Shown: positions 12,201 to 27,400, numbered from the stretch's first letter. The stretch: 64,000 nt of DNA from Strigamia acuminata (GCA_949358305.1 OX442319.1:7812001-7876000); one strand, 5' to 3'. Program-made: numbers and translations. Notes: a model not told the origin generated them from the sequence alone.

Positions 12201-15200
12201 AGTCAACTGTGATGAGATCAAAAGTCTATTCTCCCAAATCATTAGTTGGATGTTTCTAAAACTTACATTGGAGCCTTCTACTAAGGTTTAAACACTATTT
12301 CTGAACATTCAGAGACATTGGTCTTGTGGTGTTTGTGCTAAGTCAACTGTGATGAGATCAAAAGTCTATTCTCCCAAATCATCGGTTAAATGTTTCTAAA
12401 ACTTACATTGGAGCCTTCTACTAAGGTTTAAACACTATTTCTGAACATTCAGAGACATTGGTCTTGTGGTGTTTGTGCTAAGTCAACTGTGATGAGATCA
12501 AAAGTCTATTCTCCCAAATCATCGGTTGGATGTTTCTAAAACTTACATTGGAGCCTTCTACTAAGGTTTAAACACTATTTCTGAACATTCAGAGACATTG
12601 GTCTTGTGGTGTTTGTGCTAAGTCAACTGTGATGAGATCAAAAGTCTATTCTCCCAAATCATTGGTTGGATGTTTCTAAAACTTACATTGGAGCCTTCTA
12701 CTAAGGTTTAAACACTATTTCTGAACATTCAGAGACATTGGTCTTGTGGTGTTTGTGCTAAGTCAACTGTGATGAGATCAAAAGTCTATTCTCCCAAATC
12801 ATCGGTTAAATGTTTCTAAAACTTACATTGGAGCCTTCTACTAAGGTTTAAACACTATTTCTGAACATTCAGAGACATTGGTCTTGTGGTGTTTGTGCTA
12901 AGTCAACTGTGATGAGATCAAAAGTCTATTCTCCCAAATCATCGGTTGGATGTTTCTAAAACTTACATTGGAGCCTTCTACTAAGGTTTAAACACTATTT
13001 CTAAACATTCAGAGACATTGGACTTGTGGTGTTTGTGCTAAGTCAACTGCGATGTGAAATGAGCTCAAAATTTTTTTTTTAAAATTTATTGCTTGGGTGT
13101 TGCTAAAACTTAGATTGAAGGCTTCTACTAAGGTTTAAACACTATTTCTGAACATTCAGAGACATTGGTCTTGTGGTGTTTGTGCTAAGTCAACTGCGAT
13201 GTGAAATGAGCTCAAAATTTTTTTCTTCAAAATTTAATGCTTGGGTGTTGCTAAAACTTATATTGAAGGCTTCTACTAAGGTTTAAACACTATTTCTGAA
13301 CATACAGAGACATTGGACTTGTGGTGTTTGTGCTAAGTAACTGTGATGAGATCAAAAGTCTATTCTCCCAAATCATTGCTTGGATGTTGCTAAAACTTAC
13401 ATTGAAGGCTTCTACTAAGGTTTAAACACTATTTCTGGACATTCAGAGACATTGGTCTTGTGGTGTTTGTGCTAAGTCAACTGTGATGAGATCAAAAGTC
13501 TATTCTCCCAAATCATCGGTTGGATGTTTCTAAAACTTACATTGGAGCCTTCTACTAAGGTTTAAACACTATTTCTGAACATTCAGAGACATTGGTCTTA
13601 TGGTGTTTGTGCTAAGTCAACTATGATGAGATCAAAAGTCTATTCTCCCAAATCATCGGTTGAATGTTTCTAAAACTTACATTGGAGCCTTCTACTAAGG
13701 TTTAAACACTATTTCTGAACATTCAGAGACATTGGTCTTGTGGTGTTTGTGCTAAGTCAACTGTGATGAGATCAAAAGTCTATTCTCCCAAATCATCGGT
13801 TAAATGTTTCTAAAACTTACATTGGAGCCTTCTACTAAGGTTTAAACACTATTTCTGAACATTCAGAGACATTGGTCTTGTGGTGTTTGTGCTAAGTCAA
13901 CTGTGATGAGATCAAAAGTCTATTCTCCCAAATCATCGGTTGGATGTTTCTAAAACTTACATTGGAGCCTTCTACTAAGGTTTAAACACTATTTCTGAAC
14001 ATTCAGAGACATTGGACTTGTGGTGTTTGTGCTAAGTCAACTGCGATGTGAAATGAGCTCAAAATTTTTTTTTCAAAATTTATTGCTTGGGTGTTGCTAA
14101 AACTTAGATTGAAGGCTTCTACTAAGGTTTAAACACTATTTCTGAACATTCAGAGACATTGGTCTTGTGGTGTTTGTGCTAAGTCAACTGCGATGTGAAA
14201 TGAGCTCAAAATTTTTTTCTTCAAAATTTAATGCTTGGGTGTTGCTAAAACTTATATTGAAGGCTTCTACTAAGGTTTAAACACTATTTCTGAACATACA
14301 GAGACATTGGACTTGTGGTGTTTGTGCTAAGTAACTGTGATGAGATCAAAAGTCTATTCTCCCAAATCATTGCTTGGATGTTGCTAAAACTTACATTGAA
14401 GGCTTCTACTAAGGTTTAAACACTATTTCTGAACATTCAGAGACATTGGTCTTGTGGTGTTTGTGCTAAGTCAACTGTGATGAGATCAAAAGTCTATTCT
14501 CCCAAATCATCGGTTGGATGTTTCTAAAACTTACATTGGAGCCTTCTACTAAGGTTTAAACACTATTTCTGAACATTCAGAGACATTGGTCTTGTGGTGT
14601 TTGTGCTAAGTCAACTGCGATGTGAAATAAGCTCAAAATTTTTTTTTCAAAGTTTATTGCTTGGGTGTTGCTAAAACTTACATTGAAGGCTTCTACTAAG
14701 GTTTAAACACTATTTCTAAACATTCAGAGACATTGGTCTTGTGGTGTTTGTGCTAAGTCAACTGTGATGAGATCAAAAGTCTATTCTCCCAAATCATCGG
14801 TTGGATGTTTCTAAAACTTACATTGGAGCCTTCTACTAAGGTTTAAACACTATTTCTGAACATTCAGAGACATTGGACTTGTGGTGTTTGTGCTAAGTCA
14901 ACTGCGATGTAAAATGAGCTCAAAATTTTTTTTTCAAAATTTATTGCTTAGGTGTTGCTAAAACTTATATTGAAGGCTTCTACTAAGGTTTAAACACTAT
15001 TTCTGAACATTCAGAGACATTGGTCTTGTGGTGTTTGTGCTAAGTCAACTGCGATGTAAAATGAGCTCAAAATTTTTTTTTCAAAATTTAATGCTTGGGT
15101 GTTGCTAAAACTTATATTGAAGGCTTCTACTAAGGTTTAAACACTATTTCTGAACATTCAGAGACATTGGACTTGTGGTGTTTGTGCTAAGTCAACTGTG

Positions 15201-15244
15201 ATGAGATCAAAAGTCTATTCTCCCAAATCATTGGTTGGATGTTT
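9290..15244. repeat. Higher-order repeat, 5,955-bp copy 1
   Basis: Rare variants recur exactly 5,955 bp downstream: GAGCTAAAAATT (10934 and 16889), TAAATGTTATAAAAC (9841 and 15796; 11968 and 17923), GGTCTTTTGG (near 10054 and 16009) and ATTTCTGGACATTC (13431 and 19386). Edges are uncertain by about 60 bp because neighbouring monomers are alike. Confidence 0.9.
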
Positions 15245-18200
15245 CTAAAACTTACATTGGAGCCTTCTACTAAGGTTTAAACACTATTTCTGAACATTCA
15301 GAGACATTGGTCTTGTGGTGTTTGTGCTAAGTCAACTGTGATGAGATCAAAAGTCTATTCTCCCAAATCATTGGTTGGATGTTTCTAAAACTTACATTGG
15401 AGCCTTCTACTAAGGTTTAAACACTATTTCTGAACATTCAGAGACATTGGTCTTGTGGTGTTTGTGCTAAGTCAACTGTGGTGAGATCAAAAGTCTATTC
15501 TCCCAAATCATTGGTTGGATGTTTCTAAAACTTACATTGGAGCCTTCTACTAAGGTTTAAACACTATTTCTGAACATTCAGAGACATTGGTCTTGTGGTG
15601 TTTGTGCTAAGTCAACTGTGATGAGATCAAAAGTCTATTCTCCCAAATCATCGGTTGAATGTTTCTAAAACTTACATTGGAGCCTTCTACTAAGGTTTAA
15701 ACACTATTTCTGAACATTCAGAGACATTGGTCTTGTGGTGTTTGTGCTAAGTCAACTGTGATGAGATCAAAAGTCTATTCTCCCAAATCATCGGTTAAAT
15801 GTTATAAAACTTACATTGGAGCCTTCTACTAAGGTTTAAACACTATTTCTGAACATTCAGAGACATTGGTCTTGTGGTGTTTGTGCTAAGTCAACTGTGA
15901 TGAGATCAAAAGTCTATTCTCCCAAATCATCGGTTGGATGTTTCTAAAACTTACATTGGAGCCTTCTACTAAGGTTTAAACACTATTTCTGAACATTCAG
16001 AGACATTGGTCTTTTGGTGTTTGTGCTAAGTCAACTGTGATGAGATCAAAAGTCTATTCTCCCAAATCATTGGTTGGATGTTTCTAAAACTTACATTGGA
16101 GCCTTCTACTAAGGTTTAAACACTATTTCTGAACATTCAGAGACATTGGTCTTGTGGTGTTTGTGCTAAGTCAACTGTGATGAGATCAAAAGTCTATTCT
16201 CCCAAATCATCGGTTAAATGTTTCTAAAACTTACATTGGAGCCTTCTACTAAGGTTTAAACACTATTTCTGAACATTCAGAGACATTGGTCTTGTGGTGT
16301 TTGTGCTAAGTCAACTGTGATGAGATCAAAAGTCTATTCTCCCAAATCATCGGTTGGATGTTTCTAAAACTTACATTGGAGCCTTCTACTAAGGTTTAAA
16401 CACTATTTCTGAACATTCAGAGACATTGGTCTTGTGGTGTTTGTGCTAAGTCAACTGTGATGAGATCAAAAGTCTATTCTCCCAAATCATTGGTTGGATG
16501 TTTCTAAAACTTACATTGGAGCCTTCTACTAAGGTTTAAACACTATTTCTGAACATTCAGAGACATTGGTCTTGTGGTGTTTGTGCTAAGTCAACTGTGA
16601 TGAGATCAAAAGTCTATTCTCCCAAATCATCGGTTAAATGTTTCTAAAACTTACATTGGAGCCTTCTACTAAGGTTTAAACACTATTTCTGAACATTCAG
16701 AGACATTGGTCTTGTGGTGTTTGTGCTAAGTCAACTGTGATGAGATCAAAAGTCTATTCTCCCAAATCATCGGTTGGATGTTTCTAAAACTTACATTGGA
16801 GCCTTCTACTAAGGTTTAAACACTATTTCTGAACATTCAGAGACATTGGACTTGTGGTGTTTGTGCTAAGTCAACTGCGATGTGAAATGAGCTAAAAATT
16901 TTTTTTTCAAAATTTATTGCTTGGGTGTTGCTAAAACTTAGATTGAAGGCTTCTACTAAGGTTTAAACACTATTTCTGAACATTCAGAGACATTGGTCTT
17001 GTGGTGTGTGTGCTAAGTCAACTGCGATGTGAAATGAGCTCAAAATTTTTTTCTTCAAAATTTAATGCTTGGGTGTTGCTAAAACTTATATTGAAGGCTT
17101 CTACTAAGGTTTAAACACTATTTCTGAACATACAGAGACATTGGACTTGTGGTGTTTGTGCTAAGTAACTGTGATGAGATCAAAAGTCTATTCTCCCAAA
17201 TCATTGCTTGGATGTTGCTAAAACTTACATTGAAGGCTTCTACTAAGGTTTAAACACTATTTCTGAACATTCAGAGACATTGGTCTTGTGGTGTTTGTGC
17301 TAAGTCAACTGTGATGAGATCAAAAGTCTATTCTCCCAAATCATCGGTTGGATGTTTCTAAAACTTACATTGGAGCCTTCTACTAAGGTTTAAACACTAT
17401 TTCTGAACATTCAGAGACATTGGACTTGTGGTGTTTGTGCTAAGTCAACTGCGATGTGAAATGAGCTCAAAATTTTTTTTTCAAAATTTATTGCTTAGGT
17501 GTTGCTAAAACTTATATTGAAGGCTTCTACTAAGGTTTAAACACTATTTCTGAACATTCAGAGACATTGGTCTTGTGGTGTTTGTGCTAAGTCAACTGCG
17601 ATGTGAAATGAGCTCAAAATTTTTTTTTCAAAATTTAATGCTTGGGTGTTGCTAAAACTTATATTGAAGGCTTCTACTAAGGTTTAAACACTATTTCTGA
17701 ACATTCAGAGACATTGGACTTGTGGTGTTTGTGCTAAGTCAACTGTGATGAGATCAAAAGTTTATTCTCCCAAATCATTCGTTGGATTTTTCTAAAACTT
17801 ACATTGGAGCCTTCTACTAAGGTTTAAACACTATTTCTGAACATTCAGAGACATTGGTCTTGTGGTGTTTGTGCTAAGTCAACTGTGATGAGATCAAAAG
17901 TCTATTCTCCCAAATCATCGGTTAAATGTTATAAAACTTACATTGGAGCCTTCTACTAAGGTTTAAACACTATTTCTGAACATTCAGAGACATTGGTCTT
18001 GTGGTGTTTGTGCTAAGTTAACTGTGATGAGATCAAAAGTCTATTCTCCCAAATCATCGGTTGGATGTTTCTAAAACTTACATTGGAGCCTTCTACTAAG
18101 GTTTAAACACTATTTCTGAACATTCAGAGACATTGGTCTTGTGGTGTTTGTGCTAAGTCAACTGTGATGAGATCAAAAGTCTATTCTCCCAAATCATTAG

Positions 18201-21199
18201 TTGGATGTTTCTAAAACTTACATTGGAGCCTTCTACTAAGGTTTAAACACTATTTCTGAACATTCAGAGACATTGGTCTTGTGGTGTTTGTGCTAAGTCA
18301 ACTGTGATGAGATCAAAAGTCTATTCTCCCAAATCATCGGTTAAATGTTTCTAAAACTTACATTGGAGCCTTCTACTAAGGTTTAAACACTATTTCTGAA
18401 CATTCAGAGACATTGGTCTTGTGGTGTTTGTGCTAAGTCAACTGTGATGAGATCAAAAGTCTATTCTCCCAAATCATCGGTTGGATGTTTCTAAAACTTA
18501 CATTGGAGCCTTCTACTAAGGTTTAAACACTATTTCTGAACATTCAGAGACATTGGTCTTGTGGTGTTTGTGCTAAGTCAACTGTGATGAGATCAAAAGT
18601 CTATTCTCCCAAATCATTGGTTGGATGTTTCTAAAACTTACATTGGAGCCTTCTACTAAGGTTTAAACACTATTTCTGAACATTCAGAGACATTGGTCTT
18701 GTGGTGTTTGTGCTAAGTCAACTGTGATGAGATCAAAAGTCTATTCTCCCAAATCATCGGTTAAATGTTTCTAAAACTTACATTGGAGCCTTCTACTAAG
18801 GTTTAAACACTATTTCTGAACATTCAGAGACATTGGTCTTGTGGTGTTTGTGCTAAGTCAACTGTGATGAGATCAAAAGTCTATTCTCCCAAATCATCGG
18901 TTGGATGTTTCTAAAACTTACATTGGAGCCTTCTACTAAGGTTTAAACACTATTTCTAAACATTCAGAGACATTGGACTTGTGGTGTTTGTGCTAAGTCA
19001 ACTGCGATGTGAAATGAGCTCAAAATTTTTTTTTTAAAATTTATTGCTTGGGTGTTGCTAAAACTTAGATTGAAGGCTTCTACTAAGGTTTAAACACTAT
19101 TTCTGAACATTCAGAGACATTGGTCTTGTGGTGTTTGTGCTAAGTCAACTGCGATGTGAAATGAGCTCAAAATTTTTTTCTTCAAAATTTAATGCTTGGG
19201 TGTTGCTAAAACTTATATTGAAGGCTTCTACTAAGGTTTAAACACTATTTCTGAACATACAGAGACATTGGACTTGTGGTGTTTGTGCTAAGTAACTGTG
19301 ATGAGATCAAAAGTCTATTCTCCCAAATCATTGCTTGGATGTTGCTAAAACTTACATTGAAGGCTTCTACTAAGGTTTAAACACTATTTCTGGACATTCA
19401 GAGACATTGGTCTTGTGGTGTTTGTGCTAAGTCAACTGTGATGAGATCAAAAGTCTATTCTCCCAAATCATCGGTTGGATGTTTCTAAAACTTACATTGG
19501 AGCCTTCTACTAAGGTTTAAACACTATTTCTGAACATTCAGAGACATTGGTCTTATGGTGTTTGTGCTAAGTCAACTATGATGAGATCAAAAGTCTATTC
19601 TCCCAAATCATCGGTTGAATGTTTCTAAAACTTACATTGGAGCCTTCTACTAAGGTTTAAACACTATTTCTGAACATTCAGAGACATTGGTCTTGTGGTG
19701 TTTGTGCTAAGTCAACTGTGATGAGATCAAAAGTCTATTCTCCCAAATCATCGGTTAAATGTTTCTAAAACTTACATTGGAGCCTTCTACTAAGGTTTAA
19801 ACACTATTTCTGAACATTCAGAGACATTGGTCTTGTGGTGTTTGTGCTAAGTCAACTGTGATGAGATCAAAAGTCTATTCTCCCAAATCATCGGTTGGAT
19901 GTTTCTAAAACTTACATTGGAGCCTTCTACTAAGGTTTAAACACTATTTCTGAACATTCAGAGACATTGGACTTGTGGTGTTTGTGCTAAGTCAACTGCG
20001 ATGTGAAATGAGCTCAAAATTTTTTTTTCAAAATTTATTGCTTGGGTGTTGCTAAAACTTAGATTGAAGGCTTCTACTAAGGTTTAAACACTATTTCTGA
20101 ACATTCAGAGACATTGGTTTTGTGGTGTTTGTGCTAAGTCAACTGCGATGTGAAATGAGCTCAAAATTTTTTTCTTCAAAATTTAATGCTTGGGTGTTGC
20201 TAAAACTTATATTGAAGGCTTCTACTAAGGTTTAAACACTATTTCTGAACATACAGAGACATTGGACTTGTGGTGTTTGTGCTAAGTAACTGTGATGAGA
20301 TCAAAAGTCTATTCTCCCAAATCATTGCTTGGATGTTGCTAAAACTTACATTGAAGGCTTCTACTAAGGTTTAAACACTATTTCTGAACATTCAGAGACA
20401 TTGGTCTTGTGGTGTTTGTGCTAAGTCAACTGTGATGAGATCAAAAGTCTATTCTCCCAAATCATCGGTTGGATGTTTCTAAAACTTACATTGGAGCCTT
20501 CTACTAAGGTTTAAACACTATTTCTGAACATTCAGAGACATTGGTCTTGTGGTGTTTGTGCTAAGTCAACTGCGATGTGAAATAAGCTCAAAATTTTTTT
20601 TTCAAAGTTTATTGCTTGGGTGTTGCTAAAACTTACATTGAAGGCTTCTACTAAGGTTTAAACACTATTTCTAAACATTCAGAGACATTGGTCTTGTGGT
20701 GTTTGTGCTAAGTCAACTGTGATGAGATCAAAAGTCTATTCTCCCAAATCATCGGTTGGATGTTTCTAAAACTTACATTGGAGCCTTCTACTAAGGTTTA
20801 AACACTATTTCTGAACATTCAGAGACATTGGACTTGTGGTGTTTGTGCTAAGTCAACTGCGATGTAAAATGAGCTCAAAATTTTTTTTTCAAAATTTATT
20901 GCTTAGGTGTTGCTAAAACTTATATTGAAGGCTTCTACTAAGGTTTAAACACTATTTCTGAACATTCAGAGACATTGGTCTTGTGGTGTTTGTGCTAAGT
21001 CAACTGCGATGTAAAATGAGCTCAAAATTTTTTTTTCAAAATTTAATGCTTGGGTGTTGCTAAAACTTATATTGAAGGCTTCTACTAAGGTTTAAACACT
21101 ATTTCTGAACATTCAGAGACATTGGACTTGTGGTGTTTGTGCTAAGTCAACTGTGATGAGATCAAAAGTCTATTCTCCCAAATCATTGGTTGGATGTTT
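15245..21199. repeat. Higher-order repeat, 5,955-bp copy 2
   Basis: Tandem copy of the preceding block. I found only about five differences by eye, for example GTGTGTGTGC near 17007, GGATTTTTC near 17786, CCCAAATC versus TCCAAATC near 16201/10246, and GGTTTTG near 20116. Identity is therefore about 99.9 percent, and the duplication is recent relative to monomer divergence. Its distal part overlaps the 4,389-bp duplication. Confidence 0.9.
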
Positions 21200-24100
21200 C
21201 TAAAACTTACATTGGAGCCTTCTACTAAGGTTTAAACACTATTTCTGAACATTCAGAGACATTGGTCTTGTAGTGTTTGTGCTAAGTCAACTGTGATGAG
21301 ATCAAAAGTCTATTCTCCCAAATCATCGGTTGAATGTTTCTAAAACTTACATTGGAGCCTTCTACTAAGGTTTAAACACTATTTCTGAACATTCAGAGAC
21401 ATTGGTCTTGTGGTGTTTGTGCTAAGTCAACTGTGATGAGATCAAAAGTCTATTCTCCCAAATCATCGGTTAAATGTTTCTAAAACTTACATTGGAGCCT
21501 TCTACTAAGGTTTAAACACTATTTCTGAACATTCAGAGACATTGGACTTGTGGTGTTTGTGCTAAGTCAACTGTGATGAGATCAAAAGTCTATTCTCCCA
21601 AATCATTGGTTGGATGTTTCTAAAACTTACATTGGAGCCTTCTACTAAGGTTTAAACACTATTTCTGAACATTCAGAGACATTGGTCTTGTGGTGTTTGT
21701 GCTAAGTCAACTGTGATGAGATCAAAAGTCTATTCTCCCAAATCATTGGTTGGATGTTTCTAAAACTTACATTGGAGCCTTCTACTAATGTTTAAACACT
21801 ATTTCTGAACATTCAGAGACATTGGTCTTGTAGTGTTTGTGCTAAGTCAACTGTGATGAGATCAAAAGTCTATTCTCCCAAATCATCGGTTGAATGTTTC
21901 TAAAACTTACATTGGAGCCTTCTACTAAGGTTTAAACACTATTTCTGAACATTCAGAGACATTGGTCTTGTGGTGTTTGTGCTAAGTCAACTGTGATGAG
22001 ATCAAAAGTCTATTCTCCCAAATCATCGGTTAAATGTTTCTAAAACTTACATTGGAGCCTTCTACTAAGGTTTAAACACTATTTCTGAACATTCAGAGAC
22101 ATTGGTCTTGTGGTGTTTGTGCTAAGTCAACTGTGATGAGATCAAAAGTCTATTCTCCCAAATCATCGGTTGGATGTTTCTAAAACTTACATTGGAGCCT
22201 TCTACTAAGGTTTAAACACTATTTCTGAACATTCAGAGACATTGGTCTTGTGGTGTTTGTGCTAAGTCAACTGCGATGTGAAATAAGCTCAAAATTTTTT
22301 TTTCAAAGTTTATTGCTTGGGTGTTGCTAAAACTTACATTGAAGGCTTCTACTAAGGTTTAAACACTATTTCTAAACATTCAGAGACATTGGTCTTGTGG
22401 TGTTTGTGCTAAGTCAACTGTGATGAGATCAAAAGTCTATTCTCCCAAATCATCGGTTGGATGTTTCTAAAACTTACATTGGAGCCTTCTACTAAGGTTT
22501 AAACACTATTTCTGAACATTCAGAGACATTGGTCTTATGGTGTTTGTGCTAAGTCAACTGTGATGAGATCAAAAGTCTATTCTCCCAAATCATCGGTTGA
22601 ATGTTTCTAAAACTTACATTGGAGCCTTCTACTAAGGTTTAAACACTATTTCTGAACATTCAGAGACATTGGTCTTGTGGTGTTTGTGCTAAGTCAACTG
22701 TGATGAGATCAAAAGTCTATTCTCCCAAATCATCGGTTAAATGTTTCTAAAACTTACATTGGAGCCTTCTACTAAGGTTTAAACACTATTTCTGAACATT
22801 CAGAGACATTGGACTTGTGGTGTTTGTGCTAAGTCAACTGTGATGAGATCAAAAGTCTATTCTCCCAAATCATTGGTTGGATGTTTCTAAAACTTACATT
22901 GGAGCCTTCTACTAAGGTTTAAACACTATTTCTGAACATTCAGAGACATTGGTCTTGTGGTGTTTGTGCTAAGTCAACTGTGATGAGATCAAAAGTCTAT
23001 TCTCCCAAATCATTGGTTGGATGTTTCTAAAACTTACATTGGAGCCTTCTACTAATGTTTAAACACTATTTCTGAACATTCAGAGACATTGGTCTTGTAG
23101 TGTTTGTGCTAAGTCAACTGTGATGAGATCAAAAGTCTATTCTCCCAAATCATCGGTTGAATGTTTCTAAAACTTACATTGGAGCCTTCTACTAAGGTTT
23201 AAACACTATTTCTGAACATTCAGAGACATTGGTCTTGTGGTGTTTGTGCTAAGTCAACTGTGATGAGATCAAAAGTCTATTCTCCCAAATCATCGGTTAA
23301 ATGTTTCTAAAACTTACATTGGAGCCTTCTACTAAGGTTTAAACACTATTTCTGAACATTCAGAGACATTGGTCTTGTGGTGTTTGTGCTAAGTCAACTG
23401 TGATGAGATCAAAAGTCTATTCTCCCAAATCATCGGTTAAATGTTTCTAAAACTTACATTGGAGCCTTCTACTAAGGTTTAAACACTATTTCTGAACATT
23501 CAGAGACATTGGTCTTGTGGTGTTTGTGCTAAGTCAACTGTGATGAGATCAAAAGTCTATTCTCCCAAATCATCGGTTGGATGTTTCTAAAACTTACATT
23601 GGAGCCTTCTACTAAGGTTTAAACACTATTTCTGAACATTCAGAGACATTGGTCTTGTGGTGTTTGTGCTAAGTCAACTGCGATGTGAAATAAGCTCAAA
23701 ATTTTTTTTTCAAAGTTTATTGCTTGGGTGTTGCTAAAACTTACATTGAAGGCTTCTACTAAGGTTTAAACACTATTTCTAAACATTCAGAGACATTGGT
23801 CTTGTGGTGTTTGTGCTAAGTCAACTGTGATGAGATCAAAAGTCTATTCTCCCAAATCATCGGTTGGATGTTTCTAAAACTTACATTGGAGCCTTCTACT
23901 AAGGTTTAAACACTATTTCTGAACATTCAGAGACATTGGACTTGTGGTGTTTGTGCTAAGTCAATTGCGATGTAAAATGAGCTCAAAATTTTTTTTTCAA
24001 AATTTATTGCTTAGGTGTTGCTAAAACTTATATTGAAGGCTTCTACTAAGGTTTAAACACTATTTCTGAACATTCAGAGACATTGGTCTTGTAGTGTTTG

Positions 24101-24454
24101 TGCTAAGTCAACTGTGATGAGATCAAAAGTCTATTCTCCCAAATCATCGGTTGAATGTTTCTAAAACTTACATTGGAGCCTTCTACTAAGGTTTAAACAC
24201 TATTTCTGAACATTCAGAGACATTGGTCTTGTGGTGTTTGTGCTAAGTCAACTGTGATGAGATCAAAAGTCTATTCTCCCAAATCATCGGTTAAATGTTT
24301 CTAAAACTTACATTGGAGCCTTCTACTAAGGTTTAAACACTATTTCTGAACATTCAGAGACATTGGTCTTGTGGTGTTTGTGCTAAGTCAACTGTGATGA
24401 GATCAAAAGTCTATTCTCCCAAATCATCGGTTGGATGTTTCTAAAACTTACATT
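20066..24454. repeat. Higher-order repeat, 4,389-bp copy 1
   Basis: Variants recur 4,389 bp downstream: GGTTTTGTGG (20116 and 24505), GGTCTTATGG with a normal following CAACTGTG (22531 and 26920) and TCAATTGCGA (23961 and 28350). The left edge lies in the type-B tail TTAGATTGAAGG. Confidence 0.9.
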
Positions 24455-27400
24455 GAAGGCTTCTACTAAGGTTTAAACACTATTTCTGAACATTCAGAGA
24501 CATTGGTTTTGTGGTGTTTGTGCTAAGTCAACTGCGATGTGAAATGAGCTCAAAATTTTTTTCTTCAAAATTTAATGCTTGGGTGTTGCTAAAACTTATA
24601 TTGAAGGCTTCTACTAAGGTTTAAACACTATTTCTGAACATACAGAGACATTGGACTTGTGGTGTTTGTGCTAAGTAACTGTGATGAGATCAAAAGTCTA
24701 TTCTCCCAAATCATTGCTTGGATGTTGCTAAAACTTACATTGAAGGCTTCTACTAAGGTTTAAACACTATTTCTGAACATTCAGAGACATTGGTCTTGTG
24801 GTGTTTGTGCTAAGTCAACTGTGATGAGATCAAAAGTCTATTCTCCCAAATCATCGGTTGGATGTTTCTAAAACTTACATTGGAGCCTTCTACTAAGGTT
24901 TAAACACTATTTCTGAACATTCAGAGACATTGGTCTTGTGGTGTTTGTGCTAAGTCAACTGCGATGTGAAATAAGCTCAAAATTTTTTTTTCAAAGTTTA
25001 TTGCTTGGGTGTTGCTAAAACTTACATTGAAGGCTTCTACTAAGGTTTAAACACTATTTCTAAACATTCAGAGACATTGGTCTTGTGGTGTTTGTGCTAA
25101 GTCAACTGTGATGAGATCAAAAGTCTATTCTCCCAAATCATCGGTTGGATGTTTCTAAAACTTACATTGGAGCCTTCTACTAAGGTTTAAACACTATTTC
25201 TGAACATTCAGAGACATTGGACTTGTGGTGTTTGTGCTAAGTCAACTGCGATGTAAAATGAGCTCAAAATTTTTTTTTCAAAATTTATTGCTTAGGTGTT
25301 GCTAAAACTTATATTGAAGGCTTCTACTAAGGTTTAAACACTATTTCTGAACATTCAGAGACATTGGTCTTGTGGTGTTTGTGCTAAGTCAACTGCGATG
25401 TAAAATGAGCTCAAAATTTTTTTTTCAAAATTTAATGCTTGGGTGTTGCTAAAACTTATATTGAAGGCTTCTACTAAGGTTTAAACACTATTTCTGAACA
25501 TTCAGAGACATTGGACTTGTGGTGTTTGTGCTAAGTCAACTGTGATGAGATCAAAAGTCTATTCTCCCAAATCATTGGTTGGATGTTTCTAAAACTTACA
25601 TTGGAGCCTTCTACTAAGGTTTAAACACTATTTCTGAACATTCAGAGACATTGGTCTTGTAGTGTTTGTGCTAAGTCAACTGTGATGAGATCAAAAGTCT
25701 ATTCTCCCAAATCATCGGTTGAATGTTTCTAAAACTTACATTGGAGCCTTCTACTAAGGTTTAAACACTATTTCTGAACATTCAGAGACATTGGTCTTGT
25801 GGTGTTTGTGCTAAGTCAACTGTGATGAGATCAAAAGTCTATTCTCCCAAATCATCGGTTAAATGTTTCTAAAACTTACATTGGAGCCTTCTACTAAGGT
25901 TTAAACACTATTTCTGAACATTCAGAGACATTGGACTTGTGGTGTTTGTGCTAAGTCAACTGTGATGAGATCAAAAGTCTATTCTCCCAAATCATTGGTT
26001 GGATGTTTCTAAAACTTACATTGGAGCCTTCTACTAAGGTTTAAACACTATTTCTGAACATTCAGAGACATTGGTCTTGTGGTGTTTGTGCTAAGTCAAC
26101 TGTGATGAGATCAAAAGTCTATTCTCCCAAATCATTGGTTGGATGTTTCTAAAACTTACATTGGAGCCTTCTACTAATGTTTAAACACTATTTCTGAACA
26201 TTCAGAGACATTGGTCTTGTAGTGTTTGTGCTAAGTCAACTGTGATGAGATCAAAAGTCTATTCTCCCAAATCATCGGTTGAATGTTTCTAAAACTTACA
26301 TTGGAGCCTTCTACTAAGGTTTAAACACTATTTCTGAACATTCAGAGACATTGGTCTTGTGGTGTTTGTGCTAAGTCAACTGTGATGAGATCAAAAGTCT
26401 ATTCTCCCAAATCATCGGTTAAATGTTTCTAAAACTTACATTGGAGCCTTCTACTAAGGTTTAAACACTATTTCTGAACATTCAGAGACATTGGTCTTGT
26501 GGTGTTTGTGCTAAGTCAACTGTGATGAGATCAAAAGTCTATTCTCCCAAATCATCGGTTGGATGTTTCTAAAACTTACATTGGAGCCTTCTACTAAGGT
26601 TTAAACACTATTTCTGAACATTCAGAGACATTGGTCTTGTGGTGTTTGTGCTAAGTCAACTGCGATGTGAAATAAGCTCAAAATTTTTTTTTCAAAGTTT
26701 ATTGCTTGGGTGTTGCTAAAACTTACATTGAAGGCTTCTACTAAGGTTTAAACACTATTTCTAAACATTCAGAGACATTGGTCTTGTGGTGTTTGTGCTA
26801 AGTCAACTGTGATGAGATCAAAAGTCTATTCTCCCAAATCATCGGTTGGATGTTTCTAAAACTTACATTGGAGCCTTCTACTAAGGTTTAAACACTATTT
26901 CTGAACATTCAGAGACATTGGTCTTATGGTGTTTGTGCTAAGTCAACTGTGATGAGATCAAAAGTCTATTCTCCCAAATCATCGGTTGAATGTTTCTAAA
27001 ACTTACATTGGAGCCTTCTACTAAGGTTTAAACACTATTTCTGAACATTCAGAGACATTGGTCTTGTGGTGTTTGTGCTAAGTCAACTGTGATGAGATCA
27101 AAAGTCTATTCTCCCAAATCATCGGTTAAATGTTTCTAAAACTTACATTGGAGCCTTCTACTAAGGTTTAAACACTATTTCTGAACATTCAGAGACATTG
27201 GACTTGTGGTGTTTGTGCTAAGTCAACTGTGATGAGATCAAAAGTCTATTCTCCCAAATCATTGGTTGGATGTTTCTAAAACTTACATTGGAGCCTTCTA
27301 CTAAGGTTTAAACACTATTTCTGAACATTCAGAGACATTGGTCTTGTGGTGTTTGTGCTAAGTCAACTGTGATGAGATCAAAAGTCTATTCTCCCAAATC

